Shown: positions 24,901 to 37,602 of the stretch, one piece after another | How the letters are laid out: every line of letters begins with the position of its first letter | How positions within the stretch are numbered: position 1 is the stretch's first letter | Position numbers and translations under genes: made by a program | Source of the DNA: Euwallacea fornicatus | Lineage: Eukaryota; Arthropoda; Insecta; Coleoptera; Curculionidae | Length of the DNA: 64,000 nucleotides | Assembly (NCBI RefSeq): GCF_040115645.1 | Contig: NC_089561.1 | Span: 3,162,001 to 3,226,000, forward strand | Reading direction: 5' to 3' | The notes under the pieces: model-generated | Databases searched by the model: none | Seen by the model: the letters and a program-made list of their open reading frames with translations, nothing else | Told to the model about the DNA's origin: nothing

Positions 24901-27049
24901 TTATCCTACTACGGAATTGCAGTTTCGTGATATAAAGAACACGCTTTTAAGCTAATGGTTGAAGAATACGGGTAATTAGCACTAAATACTGTTTACTGAC
25001 CATGATGATAAAACTTTGTCAATGTGCAAGACAATCGTCTTTGAGGCTTAATTCTTTGAAGCCTAAACCAAGGAAGCTTGCGACATAGATTTTTCCATTA
25101 TGCAGCGAAGCTTACCTTGCTTTTTATACATTATGCAAGAGCAATTTGACCCACATCCGGAGTGAGGTACGGTCTTAAGGTCAAGCCAAAATGAGAAGAT
25201 CAATTTCTTAGTTTACCATACTTGCTTTTTTGTCAAATATTCCCTTTTATTTGAGAATTGTCTGGAGATAATCAGATTCTTTTCTCGTGCCTTCAGGTAA
25301 AATTTAACAAGTTTTAATGCTTCATGGCGGAAGCGCCGGTTAATGCCGGTGCACACCATGCAGCTGAAAGATAATCCAAAATTGCGAATAATTTCATTTT
25401 CTCTATGTCCTATGCGATTTGGAGTTTATGCCCATGCTTTGCTTTCAGATAATGCAAAAACAAGAGCGGATAAAAGGACTATGATTTCAGAATATGGATT
25501 TTTCCTTAGAGCGAACGTGACTTCAGCCAAATTGTATGCTTTCTGTGTGGAAAATTACATCTTTATTTGGCCAATAATAAAAGGTCTCGGATATTATGTA
25601 TCCTGGCCACAAATAATCCCAGGAAAATTTCCAACATTTGCATAATATCTCATTATTTTTCATTTATTTTCCCTGAGATTTCCCCTGTTTTCCTGTTTAT
25701 CGGAAAATACGGAAGAGAATTCCACTTTATTTTAGTGTGTTTAAACAAGCGATAAGAACCGACTGATTTAACAAAAATCGGGAAAAAGTGATAAAATTCG
25801 AAAATACCAACTGCGCCTCTTAATGTATTCGGATCTAAACAATCTATACGGGGCAGGTGCGATTTTTCCTGAGGGTTTAGGAATTAGAGAGACGCTTTGA
25901 GTGAAACCGAAATTTATCATGAGAATTATGTTTGTGGCGTAACTAACAAAGGCAACACGTGAATGGGATAGGAGAAATAGGTAGTTGAGGAATTTCGAAG
26001 AGAATTCCAATTCGTTTCAGCATATTTTAGGCGGTGCTAATAGACTCAACGGAATTCTCGAAAAAGCAGAGGTTTAAAGAGAGTGATTCGGTAAAAGAAC
26101 TAACTTTTTACTTATTTTTATTGCCAACAATCTCTGCGGGACCGATATGAATTTCTCACGGTCGCGAGTAGACTTGAACTTTATAGCGAAGGATATATGT
26201 ATTTAACTTAATTAAAAACATAAATGCCTCAAATTGAACAGGTACCATGCGAACTTCCACACTGGCAATTTACACTACACATGCAAAAACCTGTTTCGTT
26301 CCGGGAAAGTTGTTTTAATATTGAAATGCACCAACCCTTTCACGTTTATACCACTCAAAGCGATCATGGCTTCAACAACAAAAAAAAAAGAAAAAAAAAA
26401 AGAGCAAAATTAGCTTTCTGTGTGGCAAAATTGGGCGAATAAAAATAATTTCTAATATTACGTTCCATTCGAGTTTGGGTTCAGGTTATCGACTTCGCCA
26501 ACCTCGACAAACTTGATTCTTCAAAAAGTTATTTTTACTACTTATTTTAGCACTTTCGTATTACTTTCTGATATATCATGACTCTCCCAGACTATATTGA
26601 CGTACTGTGTATGTATAAATAACATCGCCTACTTTATCGGTTACAAACTATCCCCGTAAATCTAGACAATCTCCTTTCGAAAAGTTTTCATTTAAAGCCA
26701 GAAATGAGACTTAGTTATTCAGAAGGGAATTTTGAATTACTGAATGTATAGTCGACACCCCATTCGTGAACACAAAATTCAAATTTTCTTGTCAGTTCTT
26801 CTCGATGGTGGGGGGGTAATCGTAACTTGAAGAACACGTCATAACTTGTACCCTTGGGCTCACAACAATCCATATGCTACTCGCCGGTTCCATTAGCAAT
26901 ATCAGTTCTCGGTTAATCTTTGTTTAGCAGTAATAGGAAATTTAGCCCTGCTTTATTAAAAATGCATCGAGGGTGGGGAGTTCTCTAAATTTTTTAGAAC
27001 TGAAGCTGAACATTCGCCTAGAAAATGTCCCTTTATTAGCGAGACAGCG
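15992..27049. other. About 11 kb without recognisable genes or elements
   Basis: A minus-strand frame of 118 codons at 16102-16458 may be a decayed transposase N-terminal half (IPVRTVRRIHYHNW resembles the helix-turn-helix linker), but this is weak. Small frames at 17064-17361, 18256-18531, 23679-23936 and 25343-25645 show no motif. No TIR pair, LTR, tRNA or splice-bounded exon was found. The stretch could be intergenic or the inside of a very long intron. Confidence 0.4.
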
Positions 27050-27336
27050 AGGTTGGTTTCAAATGGAGGGATGTTAATTAGATTGCATGCAATTCCCTTA
27101 TTGCCTCCGCGCAGCCGACACCTAGCACCTCTGGATTTTTACGTTTAGCGTTATTTAAAAGCCAAAGCGTATTTTCAAGCGATAACACAAGACAAGAATT
27201 GATAATGAAAATAGAACAAGTTTGTCGATCCATGCGAGAAAACCCAGAAGAGATTGTGTGTGCTGTGAAATCTGTGTTTTGCCGAAGTAATCTGTGCTTT
27301 CGAGAAGAAGAGAGAAGTTTTGAACAGTTTATGTGA
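27050..27336 (+). pseudogene. Transposase C-terminal fragment (IS630/mariner-like)
   Basis: Plus-strand frames read LPPRSRHLAPLDFYV, RYLKAKAYFQA, then a helical stretch RSMRENPEEIVCAVKSVF and CRSNLCFREEERSFEQFM before TGA at 27334-27336. This follows the family order SPDLAPLDFYLWGYLK, then VY, then RR-x-x-x-C, then FEQ/FEH tail. At least two frame breaks are present. No TIR pair was found. Confidence 0.65.
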
Positions 27337-28159
27337 TAATACCATCAAATAGTGAAATTATCTGGCAATTTATCTAGATTTTTTTGTTGTTGCTTTCATT
27401 GGTGGTTGTCTGGCGTAAAAACTAACATTTGCTGGCTTCAAATATTCATACAGTTAAATAGAATTTTCTTGAATTCAAAGGAAAAATTACATAGCTTCGC
27501 TTACTCAAAAAGGCCACATTTTGGAGATGTTTTCTCTATTTTGCCGAATTGTCGACATGAAGCTTACTGACGTACTCTAAGTGAGTATCTAAATGAAGCA
27601 TGACCGATAAAGTATAAGAAAGAGCTATTCGTAATTTTAAACACTCCTAATTTAGTTGTCAGGCATTAACAAAGCACACCGCAACTGCTGTCTGTTGCCG
27701 GATGTCGTGGAATGGAGTCATAGTTTTAGGAAACATGTAATAATGTCGTCAAAAGTAATGGAAAAAAGATCCGACTCTAGTTTATTTCAGTTTTTTTTTT
27801 ATGGAAGTGACCTGTATAATCACCTCCTAACGTATCTTCCTTTCATCACAGAACACTTTGATCATTTTGCCAAAAGTCTAAAATACAACAGTATCATTGG
27901 AAACAACGAAGCTACACTGCTCAACACAATTAGTGGATATTTTAAATTTCCCTGCGACCTAATGTAGAAAATTATTTTTTTAATATGTGAAACATTTAAA
28001 ATTGGCAATTAACCAATACGTAAAAAATCATCGTGTTTAAAGTCATGCCATCAAGTTTAAGTAAGTTTATTACTGGAGCTGCAAATAATGAATGAATGCA
28101 TCGAACAACTGCTTGTAAAAACAATATTTTAATTAAGAAATTATGGAAATCTATGTTAA
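27337..28159. other. No gene recognised; one 103-codon plus frame
   Basis: The frame 27656-27967 is rich in aromatic residues (SSLFQFFFYGSDLYNHLL) with no family match that I know. It has no signal peptide or clear splice context. Confidence 0.35.
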
Positions 28160-29110
28160 CATTGCGCACCATCATACCGGAATGCTAGAATGATCACCAT
28201 CGTGCTAGAATCGGTTGTCTTGATGGCATTGATTTTGTGAAGTTATCGAGAAGTTCGAGAGAAATCTGGTTCCATTCTTCGCGAAGAGCAGTCTGAACTT
28301 CAGAAATCGTTCGTGGTGGAAATTTCTTCTCGTGGTTCGTTTTTCTAGAACGTCTCATAGTCAATTGGACTAGAATCAGGAGAGCTTGCGGGCGAGTCCA
28401 TCCTTTTTATTCCGACATCATGTAAAAAATGATCCAATGTGTTTGCTTTACGTGAGCGAGCATTATCATCCACCAAAATGAATCTTTCCCTTGTTGCTGC
28501 TGCACAAGGAACAACAACAGGTTCAAGAACGTCATTTAAATGTCTTTGAACAATTAGAGCACCATTGTCAATAAAATGGAGGCCGATATGACCGCTTGTG
28601 CTTGTACCATCCCATACCATTATTCTGCTGCCCTCATATTGGGAAACTTCCCGTACAAATTGTGGATAATTTCTTGTATTCGATTCACGCCAAAGCAAAA
28701 CACGTCAGGTATCCGACTGCAAAGTACCTCTGGATTCATCAGTGAATAACCCTCGAGCCCAGTCATCCTCGCTCCGATTGATATGTTCATTTGCCCATAT
28801 TCGTCTCGCCCTTTTACAGGCTTAGGTTAATGGTATGCAAATCATAGGCGTGCCTCCCGAAATTGTGAAATTTCGTATTATTTGTGTCGAAACAAGTCTT
28901 CCGTTCGAAAGGGGCAAAATCTTTTCGGAGCCGCGATGAATTTAACGATCGGTTTCTTCCCGTAAATTGTGAAGGATAACGGTCATCTACAGACGTTGGT
29001 TCGGATTGACTTTACCCCTGACAAACATTTCCAGTTTGCCGGAAGCGATTTCAAAACCGTGAAATGACTCTTTGGCTCACCTCAAACATTTGAACAACTG
29101 CTTACTGGAT
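28160..29110 (-). pseudogene. Tc1-like transposase, degenerate
   Basis: On the minus strand, joined frames give an HTH segment (MFEVSQRVISRFWNRF, QTGN), PTSVDDRY, a linker, then LFTDESRG with the first catalytic Asp. After this an open stretch at 28698-28345 reads VLLWRESNTRNY, SRIMVWDGTSTSGHIGLHF, RHLNDVLEPVVVP, FILVDDNARSRKA (second Asp region) and MDSPASSPDSSPIDY (WPARSPDLNPIE equivalent). This is the order of Tc1-like DD34E transposases. The N-terminal third carries stops and frameshifts and the GGIS block reads DGTS, so it is not active. I did not locate its TIRs. Confidence 0.8.
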
Positions 29111-31489
29111 GCGCCCATTTTCCAGCCGTCCGATGGTTCGCCAACCCCGGGAACCCATTATAGGTTCCATTTTTCGACGATTTTGTGTTAGTTACGTTTG
29201 GCACTTCAACAAGGCAAATGAAATTTCAACTGCAACGCGCAGACCTGGAACGCGTATTTATACTCCTTGGAGACGCATACAGGCTTAAACTCGCGCAAAT
29301 GAAGTTTATAACAAAACCTTGAGTGCCTTTATGCCGGAATAAATCTGTTTGCCCCGTAAAACACTTTAGAATGTCTATCGAATGATGTGGAGGGTTTTTA
29401 AGGTTCAATTTTTAAGGATCCGTTAGTTGTTTTGGCCGTCGCATTTTCTCGATGGATTTCAACGTAAACAATCTGTACACGGGGCAGATGCGGTTTTTCT
29501 TTTTCGTCTCAAGGCAATGAAGGGTGCGTTTTAAGACGACAAGATAGACGCAAAACAATGCAAGGGCCCCCGCTTGAGTAGGGGCGCACATCTTAAATCG
29601 TTGAGAAAAATCGATGGCGGCCTGATCACGAATCTGCCTCCCTATGCATCAGAATTCTCCCAACATTATGCAATCATCAAAAATGTCTTGGGTATTATTT
29701 AATGCGCCCTAACCGCCGATAATCTCTGCAAACTTCCCAACATTCGGTTCAGTTAATTCATCCTTGTTTACTATTTATTTTCCCTGGGAGTGCGCCAGCA
29801 ATGCCGTTGGTTTTCCTGTTCAATCCCTGCTAACAGCTCCAGTTTTCTGCAACAAGGCTAATTCACTCCCCGGGGAAACGCTTGTGTGCCCTTATAATTC
29901 GATGATGGAGGCAATAATCCAGATAATGCCTGCAACTTTATTCCTTTCGGGCTTCAGAAGCGGTCCCCTTATCTGAATTGTTTTTATCGTGTACAAGTTT
30001 TATTTTCAGGCAACAGAGTGTGAATAGCAAAAACTCCTGCGAAGTGGATCTTTGTAGTAAAACATCCTGGTTGTAATGTGACAAATACATCTGTCGGCCA
30101 CGACTGGAGAGTGCAGAAAACACACAATGGTTAGCAAGATAAATTATACGTGTGCTACATATATCTGGAATTACAAGTGAAAGCCCCCTGTGGAACAGAA
30201 ATCCCAGGGCAAATCCATTAGCGTTATCCGAGGCATCGCCTTGCGTTTATCGCCCGATTTTAATGAGGTTTTACGGCTGTGCTTTTTTAGCAATAAAAAA
30301 TCCTCAGCTTTAACGCGAAAACCCAAATAAACTCGTACACCAAACCGAAAACTCATTTAAGTTTAATGGGTTCCTCGAGCAATTACTTAGGGAAGATTAG
30401 ATTTGGAACGGCCAAACATAAAAATAGCCAGCGTCGGATATCCAGATAGGAAGAACTGATAATAAAATCAAATAATGTGTATGGAGGGTTCGTTACTTTT
30501 AATTAGGCAGCATAAACATCAAAACTGGATTTTATACACCTCTTGCAGACGAAACAAATGTCGGTTAAACCCTAAAAGCGAAGGAAATAAGCGCCAGTCT
30601 TATTTTCCATTTTAATAGCTACAGAGTTTTTTTTATCTGGAAATCTGGAAACAGAGACCTCTATTTGTCTTATCGATATCCCTAGACATTTTTAATTCGT
30701 CCGTCCCCCTCGCGTAACAGCTTCCTGTTACTGACCCTCAACCAGTAATTAATATTATCAGAAAGCGAGATGTAATCAATAAGGAGAGGCCTTGTTTCTG
30801 CTGCCATCTAGCCTGACAATGCAGTACGTGGCGTAATCAATAAACCAGATCCAGGAATCCTGAAACCGTGGAGTTGGCTTCGCTAGTTTCCAAAAGAGGG
30901 CAGCAACTAGCTTTGGAGGAAGGAAATTGAATTATCAGCTCCCTCTTTTGCTCGAGGGATAAACCTTGATTCTATGGAAGGGCGACATGGAGAGTTTCTT
31001 CCTTTGTGTCCCCTTAAATCCCCTCATTAAATTTTAATTATAAGGCATCTATGAAAGGTGAATCTTTAGAAATCGTGAAAGCTACGGGAGCTTAAAGTGA
31101 TTTTAACGTTGGCACATGATAGGAAATTACGCTATTCTGATAGAGGAGTATTTGGTGTAGGATGATCAATTAAAATTGAACTCGACAATAATTCCTGCTC
31201 CGAAAGAAGATATTGAGGATTTCGTAAAGGAAATTGAAGAAATGCATTGAATACCAGAACAAATTGCAAGCCTTCAATGGAACTCAGGGAAATTTAATTT
31301 CTCAGAGGTGATTTGGTAAGATGGCTAAGCTGGAAGTTTGATAATGCGAAAAGATCTGTTAGTATAGGGATCGAGTCGTTTTACCGGGGAAGGCTTAAGA
31401 AATGTCAGACACTAAAATACATCAAAGAATGGTCAGCACCTAAGGCAAGAGGAAACAGCATTAAATGAAAGCAGGCAAATAGTTACTTA
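29111..31489. other. No recognisable gene
   Basis: Small frames at 29226-29408, 29764-29976 and 29938-30356 show no motif or splice context. No repeat structure was seen. Confidence 0.4.
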
Positions 31490-31766
31490 TACAGGGCGTT
31501 TCAGTTCTAACTCGCCTAACTTCGATATCGCAAGGAACGTCCAAAAATAGTGTCAGTTTGCAATACTAACGACCAAAATTCCGTTAAACGATCTCTAGCT
31601 CTTTTCGATGAAATTTGACATTTTCCATTTTCGAAATTAAATTTGAACTCCGCGTATCTGCTAAAGGAGGCCTTCTTGGACATTGGTTTATGTAGTAAAC
31701 TGACATTATTTTTGGACGTTCAGTAGTCTATTAAAGTTACGCAAGTTGAAACTGAAACACCCTGTA
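31490..31766. mobile_element. 277-bp MITE with TACAGGG ends
   Basis: The left end TACAGGGCGTTTCAGTTCTA pairs with the reverse complement of the right end TACAGGGTGTTTCAGTTTCA. The match continues through AACGTCCAAAAATA and TGTCAGTTT, so each arm is about 75 bp. There is no coding capacity. It is a non-autonomous TIR element of the same terminal type as those at 39901 and 57915. Confidence 0.8.
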
Positions 31767-34023
31767 GATGCTACCGTTCTGTGGCTATTGTGATGTTCGT
31801 AAATAACCTGAAGGGTGAATGCGATACCATGTTTTGATTCCCTAAGAAGTATGTGATCCATTTCAAGACTTTCTTTGCAAGGACTTTGAAACTTTCTCAG
31901 TCATTTACAAAACCTATTGTGAACCGTCACTCACATATAAAATGTGAGCATAATCATCTACCTCTGGATTATAGAACAATAGTTTATATACACAAAAGTT
32001 TTTGTATCCAAGTTATCCCTTCTTAAAACTTGTCAAGTCTAGTTAGGCGATGGCAAAGAACAAAGCACCTAGCGAGAAATAGCAGATTTAACATAAGCCT
32101 GGACATATTATTTTGTGCGGGTGGTAAGGATTAGATGTCCGAAGAACAATAGTTTCGTCGCACAATATTATATAATACGTTTGTTTAATAATGTAATAAT
32201 GTCGCACGGGGATGAAACTTTAGAAATATGGAATTAAATCAAGTGAGAAAGGTTGATGCTCAATGCATTTGCTGTCGCAACAACGTTCCACATTCAAAAG
32301 CAATTTCTCCCTAATACACCCATTATTTGTTCTCCATTAAAAATGTTATAAATGTTTAGCCCTGGGGCGGAAGGTTTAATTACCAGCGTTAAGTTACCGA
32401 ATATATCCGGTATTACCGCTTTATTACGCCGCCGTAACTCCAGAAAGGCCATCATATCGTTATTTATGTCCCCTCAATATATTTTCCATTTTAATGGATA
32501 CAAACCCATTAAAATTATGTCCTGGCAGGATTGGATAAAATGCCATTTCGCCATATATTTATGGCCGCGTTATGCCCTTATAATAAAGATTATGAGAGTG
32601 TCACATTATGATTTTTATTCTCTCTGAACATATTGTTTTACTTTGGAGTGTTTGTTTTATATAACTTTCAGAGTGTTATTTAATACTTTAGCGACATGAA
32701 ATTTAATAATTATTTTTGCCGGCTGCGAAGACAAGATAAGAAACGAAGATTTCCCCAGCAGCAACTGCACTTCGTGGAAGAAAATTCCCCGCGTCTGTGA
32801 AAAATCTGCTTGCTGCTTATCTTCCTAATTATTTCCACAAATATTTGCTCAAAACATTTTCTCATGTCTCAACATTTTTTCATCGTCGGTATCAAATCTA
32901 AAATTAATTTATTCATGACTTTTCTTGGGAATTATTCAACACACTGTTTATGAACACACACAGGTTTAGACTAAGGCAAATATTTATAAAATAAGTGCCT
33001 AAATTCGCAACCTACGCATATTAGATAGCCCTTTTGCTGCTGGAGCTTTGAAGCTGCCAGCAGGATGTTTTCGTCGGGGATGTTGCGTCCGTAAATCGGA
33101 ACGCTGCTCAAAGAGTGTATAAGAAGACGCTTTTATCAAGAATATTCCGAATGCTGTGAAGCTCCGATTTAAAAATTTATAATTTAATCTTCGAGGTAAT
33201 TTTTCAACAACAGAAATTTTCAGCATTCGACCTAGTTGCTGTCAAAAGTGTTCAGGGACTCCTTTATATAAGTGCAATTTCGAGAGAAACAATAACCCGA
33301 ATTATTTTCACGTCCGATTTTGAATATTCAACACAACAATTAACGTTCTATCTAATCATGTAACCTTTCATGTTCCAATCAAGCCCACACTGAGGTATTT
33401 AGTATACCGGACGTTAAAAAAAATATCAACTTTAAAACTTTTTAAATAATTCGCAGTTAAATCGTTGTTGTAATAGAAACCAATTTAAACCAGTAAAAAG
33501 TTGCGTCAGCTATAAGATGAACTTTTTTGCGAAGAGGTGGAAATCTTCCAAACACACCCGGCTAGGGTCTTTGTAAGCAACCAGCCGGGTAGTGTGGGAT
33601 TTGAATTTATCTCACGACCCACCTACCCTTACCACCACCCTTCTGGTGCTCGGAGCACCCTCGAGGAAGTTCCATCTTTTTCGCTTACGTCGTCACATTT
33701 TCGTTCTTTTTTGCCTTCCGCGTTGGTTACCTCTACTAAATCCATCCACTGGGATTGGTCGTCCGATCTCGGTAGCAGAGATGTCCAGGGGCCAGCACGT
33801 AGTGGCGCGAATAGGACTTTGGACCCCTGTAAGCTCAACTTAAACTAACCCGAACTCACCTATTCGAATGCTAAAATCCGAATTTCATGCATGATCGAGG
33901 TTATACATGAATCCGATAAAAATTTCAAACTTTCAGAGCTATGTCCCGAACTTCGACTCGCCCTGTGTCAAACATTGACAGGAAAATTCGGTACACGGTA
34001 TAATTTGACATTTTTCAGACTTC
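31767..34023. other. No recognisable gene
   Basis: A GC-richer patch at 33530-33850 has overlapping frames on both strands (plus 103 codons, minus 69 codons ending LRAPEGWW) and could be an old element fragment, but I cannot assign it. The rest is AT-rich with nothing supported. Confidence 0.35.
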
Positions 34024-34609
34024 TGTAATGTACCCTTAGGCTACGCCTATGGATTTCTACTGCCTTAGTGGTATGTCCAGGATGGCCATATGTCGGGAAC
34101 CCATTATCTTCCAATAAGGGTTACCCTTCATAAAGACTTTCACTCCTCTTCCTCGTCAAGACAAAAGTCTAAAGTATCCTCCTTTTTGCTAAAATCAGAC
34201 TACAGCTGCAACACCCTCGTAAATTATCCTTTCTTACCATTGTCTTGACTTTACGGGTTAAGAATTTGGAAAGTTACCATTTGTGGGTTATGTTGCCTAT
34301 TGCCTAAAACCGGAGCACGCCTATGGGTACTGACCCCCATTTTTAGTACTTAAGACACCCCGAAACTTGTAATACTCTCTACTCTCTACTCTATTCTATT
34401 TTTCTAATAATAATGATACGACTGATATAGCTCGACGCTCCCGGAATCTTGTAAAATTCTGCATCCTTAACTCTTGACTCTCTCCATTTAAATGCCAGTT
34501 AAAGCCCAGGATCTTTAGTTTTGTAACGATTCAGTGTTGTGTGTGTCATAGCGAGTGGAATAAAATCTACTAAAGTGTTCCCGAGTTTTGTTTCGCGAGT
34601 TCCATTACA
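34024..34609 (+). mobile_element. Solo LTR with 4-bp target duplication
   Basis: The 586-bp unit begins TGTAATG and ends CATTACA, a 7-bp perfect inverted terminus with TG...CA. It is flanked by CTTC on both sides (34020-34023 and 34610-34613), a direct duplication of 4 bp as made by Ty3/gypsy-type integrases. An AATAAA at 34559-34564 lies about 45 bp from the right end, as in the R region of a plus-oriented LTR. No internal region adjoins, so it is a solo LTR left by recombination. No coding sequence remains. Confidence 0.8.
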
Positions 34610-36422
34610 CTTCTAACCTCACTGATATGGCAAATTCAACTCCTGTCATTATGATGTAATTTATGCAGAAGTAAAAGAGTCGATTCCCATTTTACCATAT
34701 CGATTTTCAAGATTTTAAATACATTGCAACAGCACACAGGATTAAATTGGGGCACTTTGCCCATTTATTTGTACGACGAAACTACGTTTTAAAATTCCGA
34801 TTCTGAATTTCCCGTTATAGGAATATTCTCACCCGTGTTTCTACCCTTACAACATTTTATGCCGCGGAGGTAATTATTTCCGCACTTCTAATGGGGAAAA
34901 CTACGATAGAGCAGATTTCACAGAACACTACTGAACACTTTGAAGCTTTATAACATTTGAAAAATACTTTTTAGTCTCCTAAGTGAATCACCTTAACTTT
35001 CAGAAGCAACTTTTCTCTCTGGCGCCACGTTACTAAATTTCAAATCTTTTGACAATTAAATGTAATGGGTGTTCAGTTTTAGACGACATTATATCAAAAA
35101 GTGTTTTAGATAGGTACAGAGAATATACATAAATTGCAGGTTATCGCCCAAAGCGGAGAGAATAATCAGCCTGCACAATTAAAAAAGAAGTGTGTAATTT
35201 TGGAGCGACGTATGTTTTTGGGAAGTCCTGTATATTTAAACATATGTTCTGTGTATGTTCCTGTCACTTTGGTTCAGCGTCTCTGTCTAAACTGTACCAG
35301 AATTTGTGGCGAGCATTCGAAATCTTTACTGAAAAACGCGTCTACAGCCCCTAGTACAGCAACACCCTGTATTCTATCCGTTAAAGCAAGAGAAAAATGT
35401 AGTAGAAAAATGCACTTTTAGGAAAATATTTCCAGCAAATGCAGCTTTACCCTGTATAAATTTTAATTTTGAAAGGGAAACAAGTTAAGGCACCCACAGA
35501 CTGCAAACTAAACATCCGGCCGATAGTTTAATCAGATGGTGGTGTATCATCATGTGCATGAATTTATTGGCCGATTAAGAGTCGGCAAATGTGTGTACTC
35601 ACGTGTGAATTTATGCCAACTAAGCAGCAGACTAAACTGTCGGCCAAAGACCAAAAGTCTTAGTCCGAGTTGGGTTTAGGTAGAGATTCATTATATATAT
35701 TAAGGATAAAATTGTTATGTGAGATTCACTTTAACTGCAGTGTAATTTCCAAGGATACGTTGAAATAGAGTTTTGGTATTCGTTAAAAATTTGCTCCAAA
35801 AATACATTTTCCTTACAACCCAAAGGAGGGATCCTTGCATGCATTGATTAAAGTAGTTTGCCTGATCGGGCAAACTTGAGTTTTGCCGCGCTATTGACAT
35901 GAATTAAAGATATTATAACAATTTAAACTGAAAAATCCCCAATGACACATTCAACTAAATTATTCTCTGAAAATAACTGTTCAGTGACTTGACAAGTTAA
36001 AAATAGTGCCTCGCTCGATAGACTTGGGGAGGGGGGGTCGGACGCCAATGATTTTGACATATAAATTGGAAATATTTCACAGGCGTTAGTTGGAAATCTT
36101 TTCAAATTCACAATTAGCGAGTGGGTTCCCTGTTGATGAATTAGTTCCTAAAAATAGGGATTAGTCATAGGTGCTCTGTTGCTCCGATTATCACTCGACT
36201 CAATTCGTATGTGCGTCAGAAATACGAGTCGTATGCATCGGATCAATTCAAGGTTAACATGAAATATGACCAGTCGCGTCTCAAAAAATTTATGCTTTTG
36301 AACTGAAATCCAAAAAAAAATTGGTACAACAAAGGCAGATAAAAGACGAGGACATGAAGAACTAATAATTTATGAACTAAACACCGAGAAAAAATCAAAA
36401 CCACGAACACTGTTCATAGCTA
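34610..36422. other. No gene; small inverted repeat near 35.5 kb
   Basis: GGCCGATAGTTTAATCAG at 35518-35535 pairs imperfectly with the reverse complement of sequence at 35625-35645 (GGCCGACAGTTTAGTCTG), with smaller hairpins between them. It may be a short MITE of about 170 bp. A plus frame of 95 codons at 35134-35421 is unassigned. CACCCTGTAT-type motifs occur at about 35360 and 35450 without partners. A G-rich run lies at 36026-36040. Confidence 0.4.
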
Positions 36423-37097
36423 CAGTCACTCAAAAACGTATCCGTACGGCAGGAAAAAAATTCTGTAAACTGTAACTTTTGACTGATTTTGTTCAAATTT
36501 TGTATAATGAAAATTCAAACCGAAACTCAATTTGCGTAATTGAGCAACTTTTGAAAATTTAACTTTTAGAGTGCTTTCCAGCGTTTAAAAAAAAACTCCA
36601 TTTTGAAAACTTCTTGTGCGGTGGAAATTTTTCAATGTAGTTTTAATATTCTTGCAGAGGATTTTTCTTCATATATCCTGAAAATTTGATCAAAATCGAA
36701 CCGCAAATAAGGGAGTTACAGCTTTTTAAAGTCGTCAAAAATGTCAAAGTTTCGTCATTTTACGCGAAAATCGTCACTCTTTGGCGTTTTTGGAAGGCTG
36801 CAACTCCCTTATTTGTTTTTCGATTTTGATCAAATGTTCAGGATATATGAAGAAAAATCCTCTCTGCAAGAATGTTAAAACCACATTGAAACATTTCCAC
36901 CGCACAAGAAGTTTTCAAAACGGAGTTTTTTTTAAACGCTGGAAAGCACTCTAAAAGTTAAATTTTCAAAAGTTGCTCAATTACGCAAATTGAGTTTCGG
37001 TTTGAATTTTCATTATACAAAATTTGAACAAAATTAGTTAAAAGTTACAATTTACAGAATTTTTTTCCGGCCGTACGGATACTTTTTTGAGTGACTA
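36423..37097. mobile_element. Near-perfect 675-bp fold-back element (Tc1-type ends)
   Basis: The left end CAGTCACTCAAAAACGTATC follows TA at 36421-36422. The reverse complement of the right end reads AGTCACTCAAAAAAGTATC and is followed by TA at 37098-37099. The two arms of about 310 bp match almost base for base, for example GGATTTTTCTTCATATATCC and CAATTTGCGTAATTGAGCAA. They are separated by only about 50 bp of poorly matching centre (36737-36790). There is no coding capacity. The few mismatches suggest it is young or kept homogeneous. Confidence 0.9.
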
Positions 37098-37106
37098 TAC
37101 GAAACG

Positions 37107-37602
37107 CAGTGAAGGCGTTGACATACGGTACCTTTTTCGCTGCTATGCACATGGAGTTTTGGTGGGTGCAAGCGAAAGGCACTTAGACGATTGATAAGAG
37201 CGAGTGAGACAGGCTACCGTCGTTCGCTCACAAGCAGTATGCCTCAGCCCGAAGACGAATTACGTCACAAAAAAGGCTTGATTTTCAATTGATGCGTTCT
37301 AAAGGTACCATTTCCACCGTGGTGTTTGTAGAAGTAATATCAAATTAAAAATTCCTTTCGAAGAACGCATTCAAATTTGCGTGTATGCGTTTAATTTAGC
37401 CCTCCAAAACCACATAAAACCACCCTTGGATTGAGACCTACTGCCTGCGAGTCAACGACGCTGGCCGACCGTTGACAATTGAGGGGGAAGTGGTAGTTTG
37501 TCTCCCTCGCACTCACGAATCGCCTCATGGCCTTTCGCTTGCACTCGCTAAAACTCCATGTGCGTAGCAGCGAAAAAACTACGACATATCGTCACGCCTC
37601 TG
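37107..37602. mobile_element. Second fold-back element, about 10 bp from the first
   Basis: The left end CAGTGAAGGCGTTGACATAC pairs with the reverse complement of the right end CAGAGGCGTGACGATATG. The arms continue through TTTTTCGCTGCT, CACATGGAGTTTT, GTGCAAGCGAAAGG and GCAGTA, about 200 bp each. There is no coding capacity. Its sequence differs from the neighbour at 36423-37097, so the two are separate insertions in one spot. Confidence 0.75.

Noticed and set aside
33530..33850. GC-richer open frames on both strands
   Set aside because: Could be part of an old element but no conserved block was identifiable.
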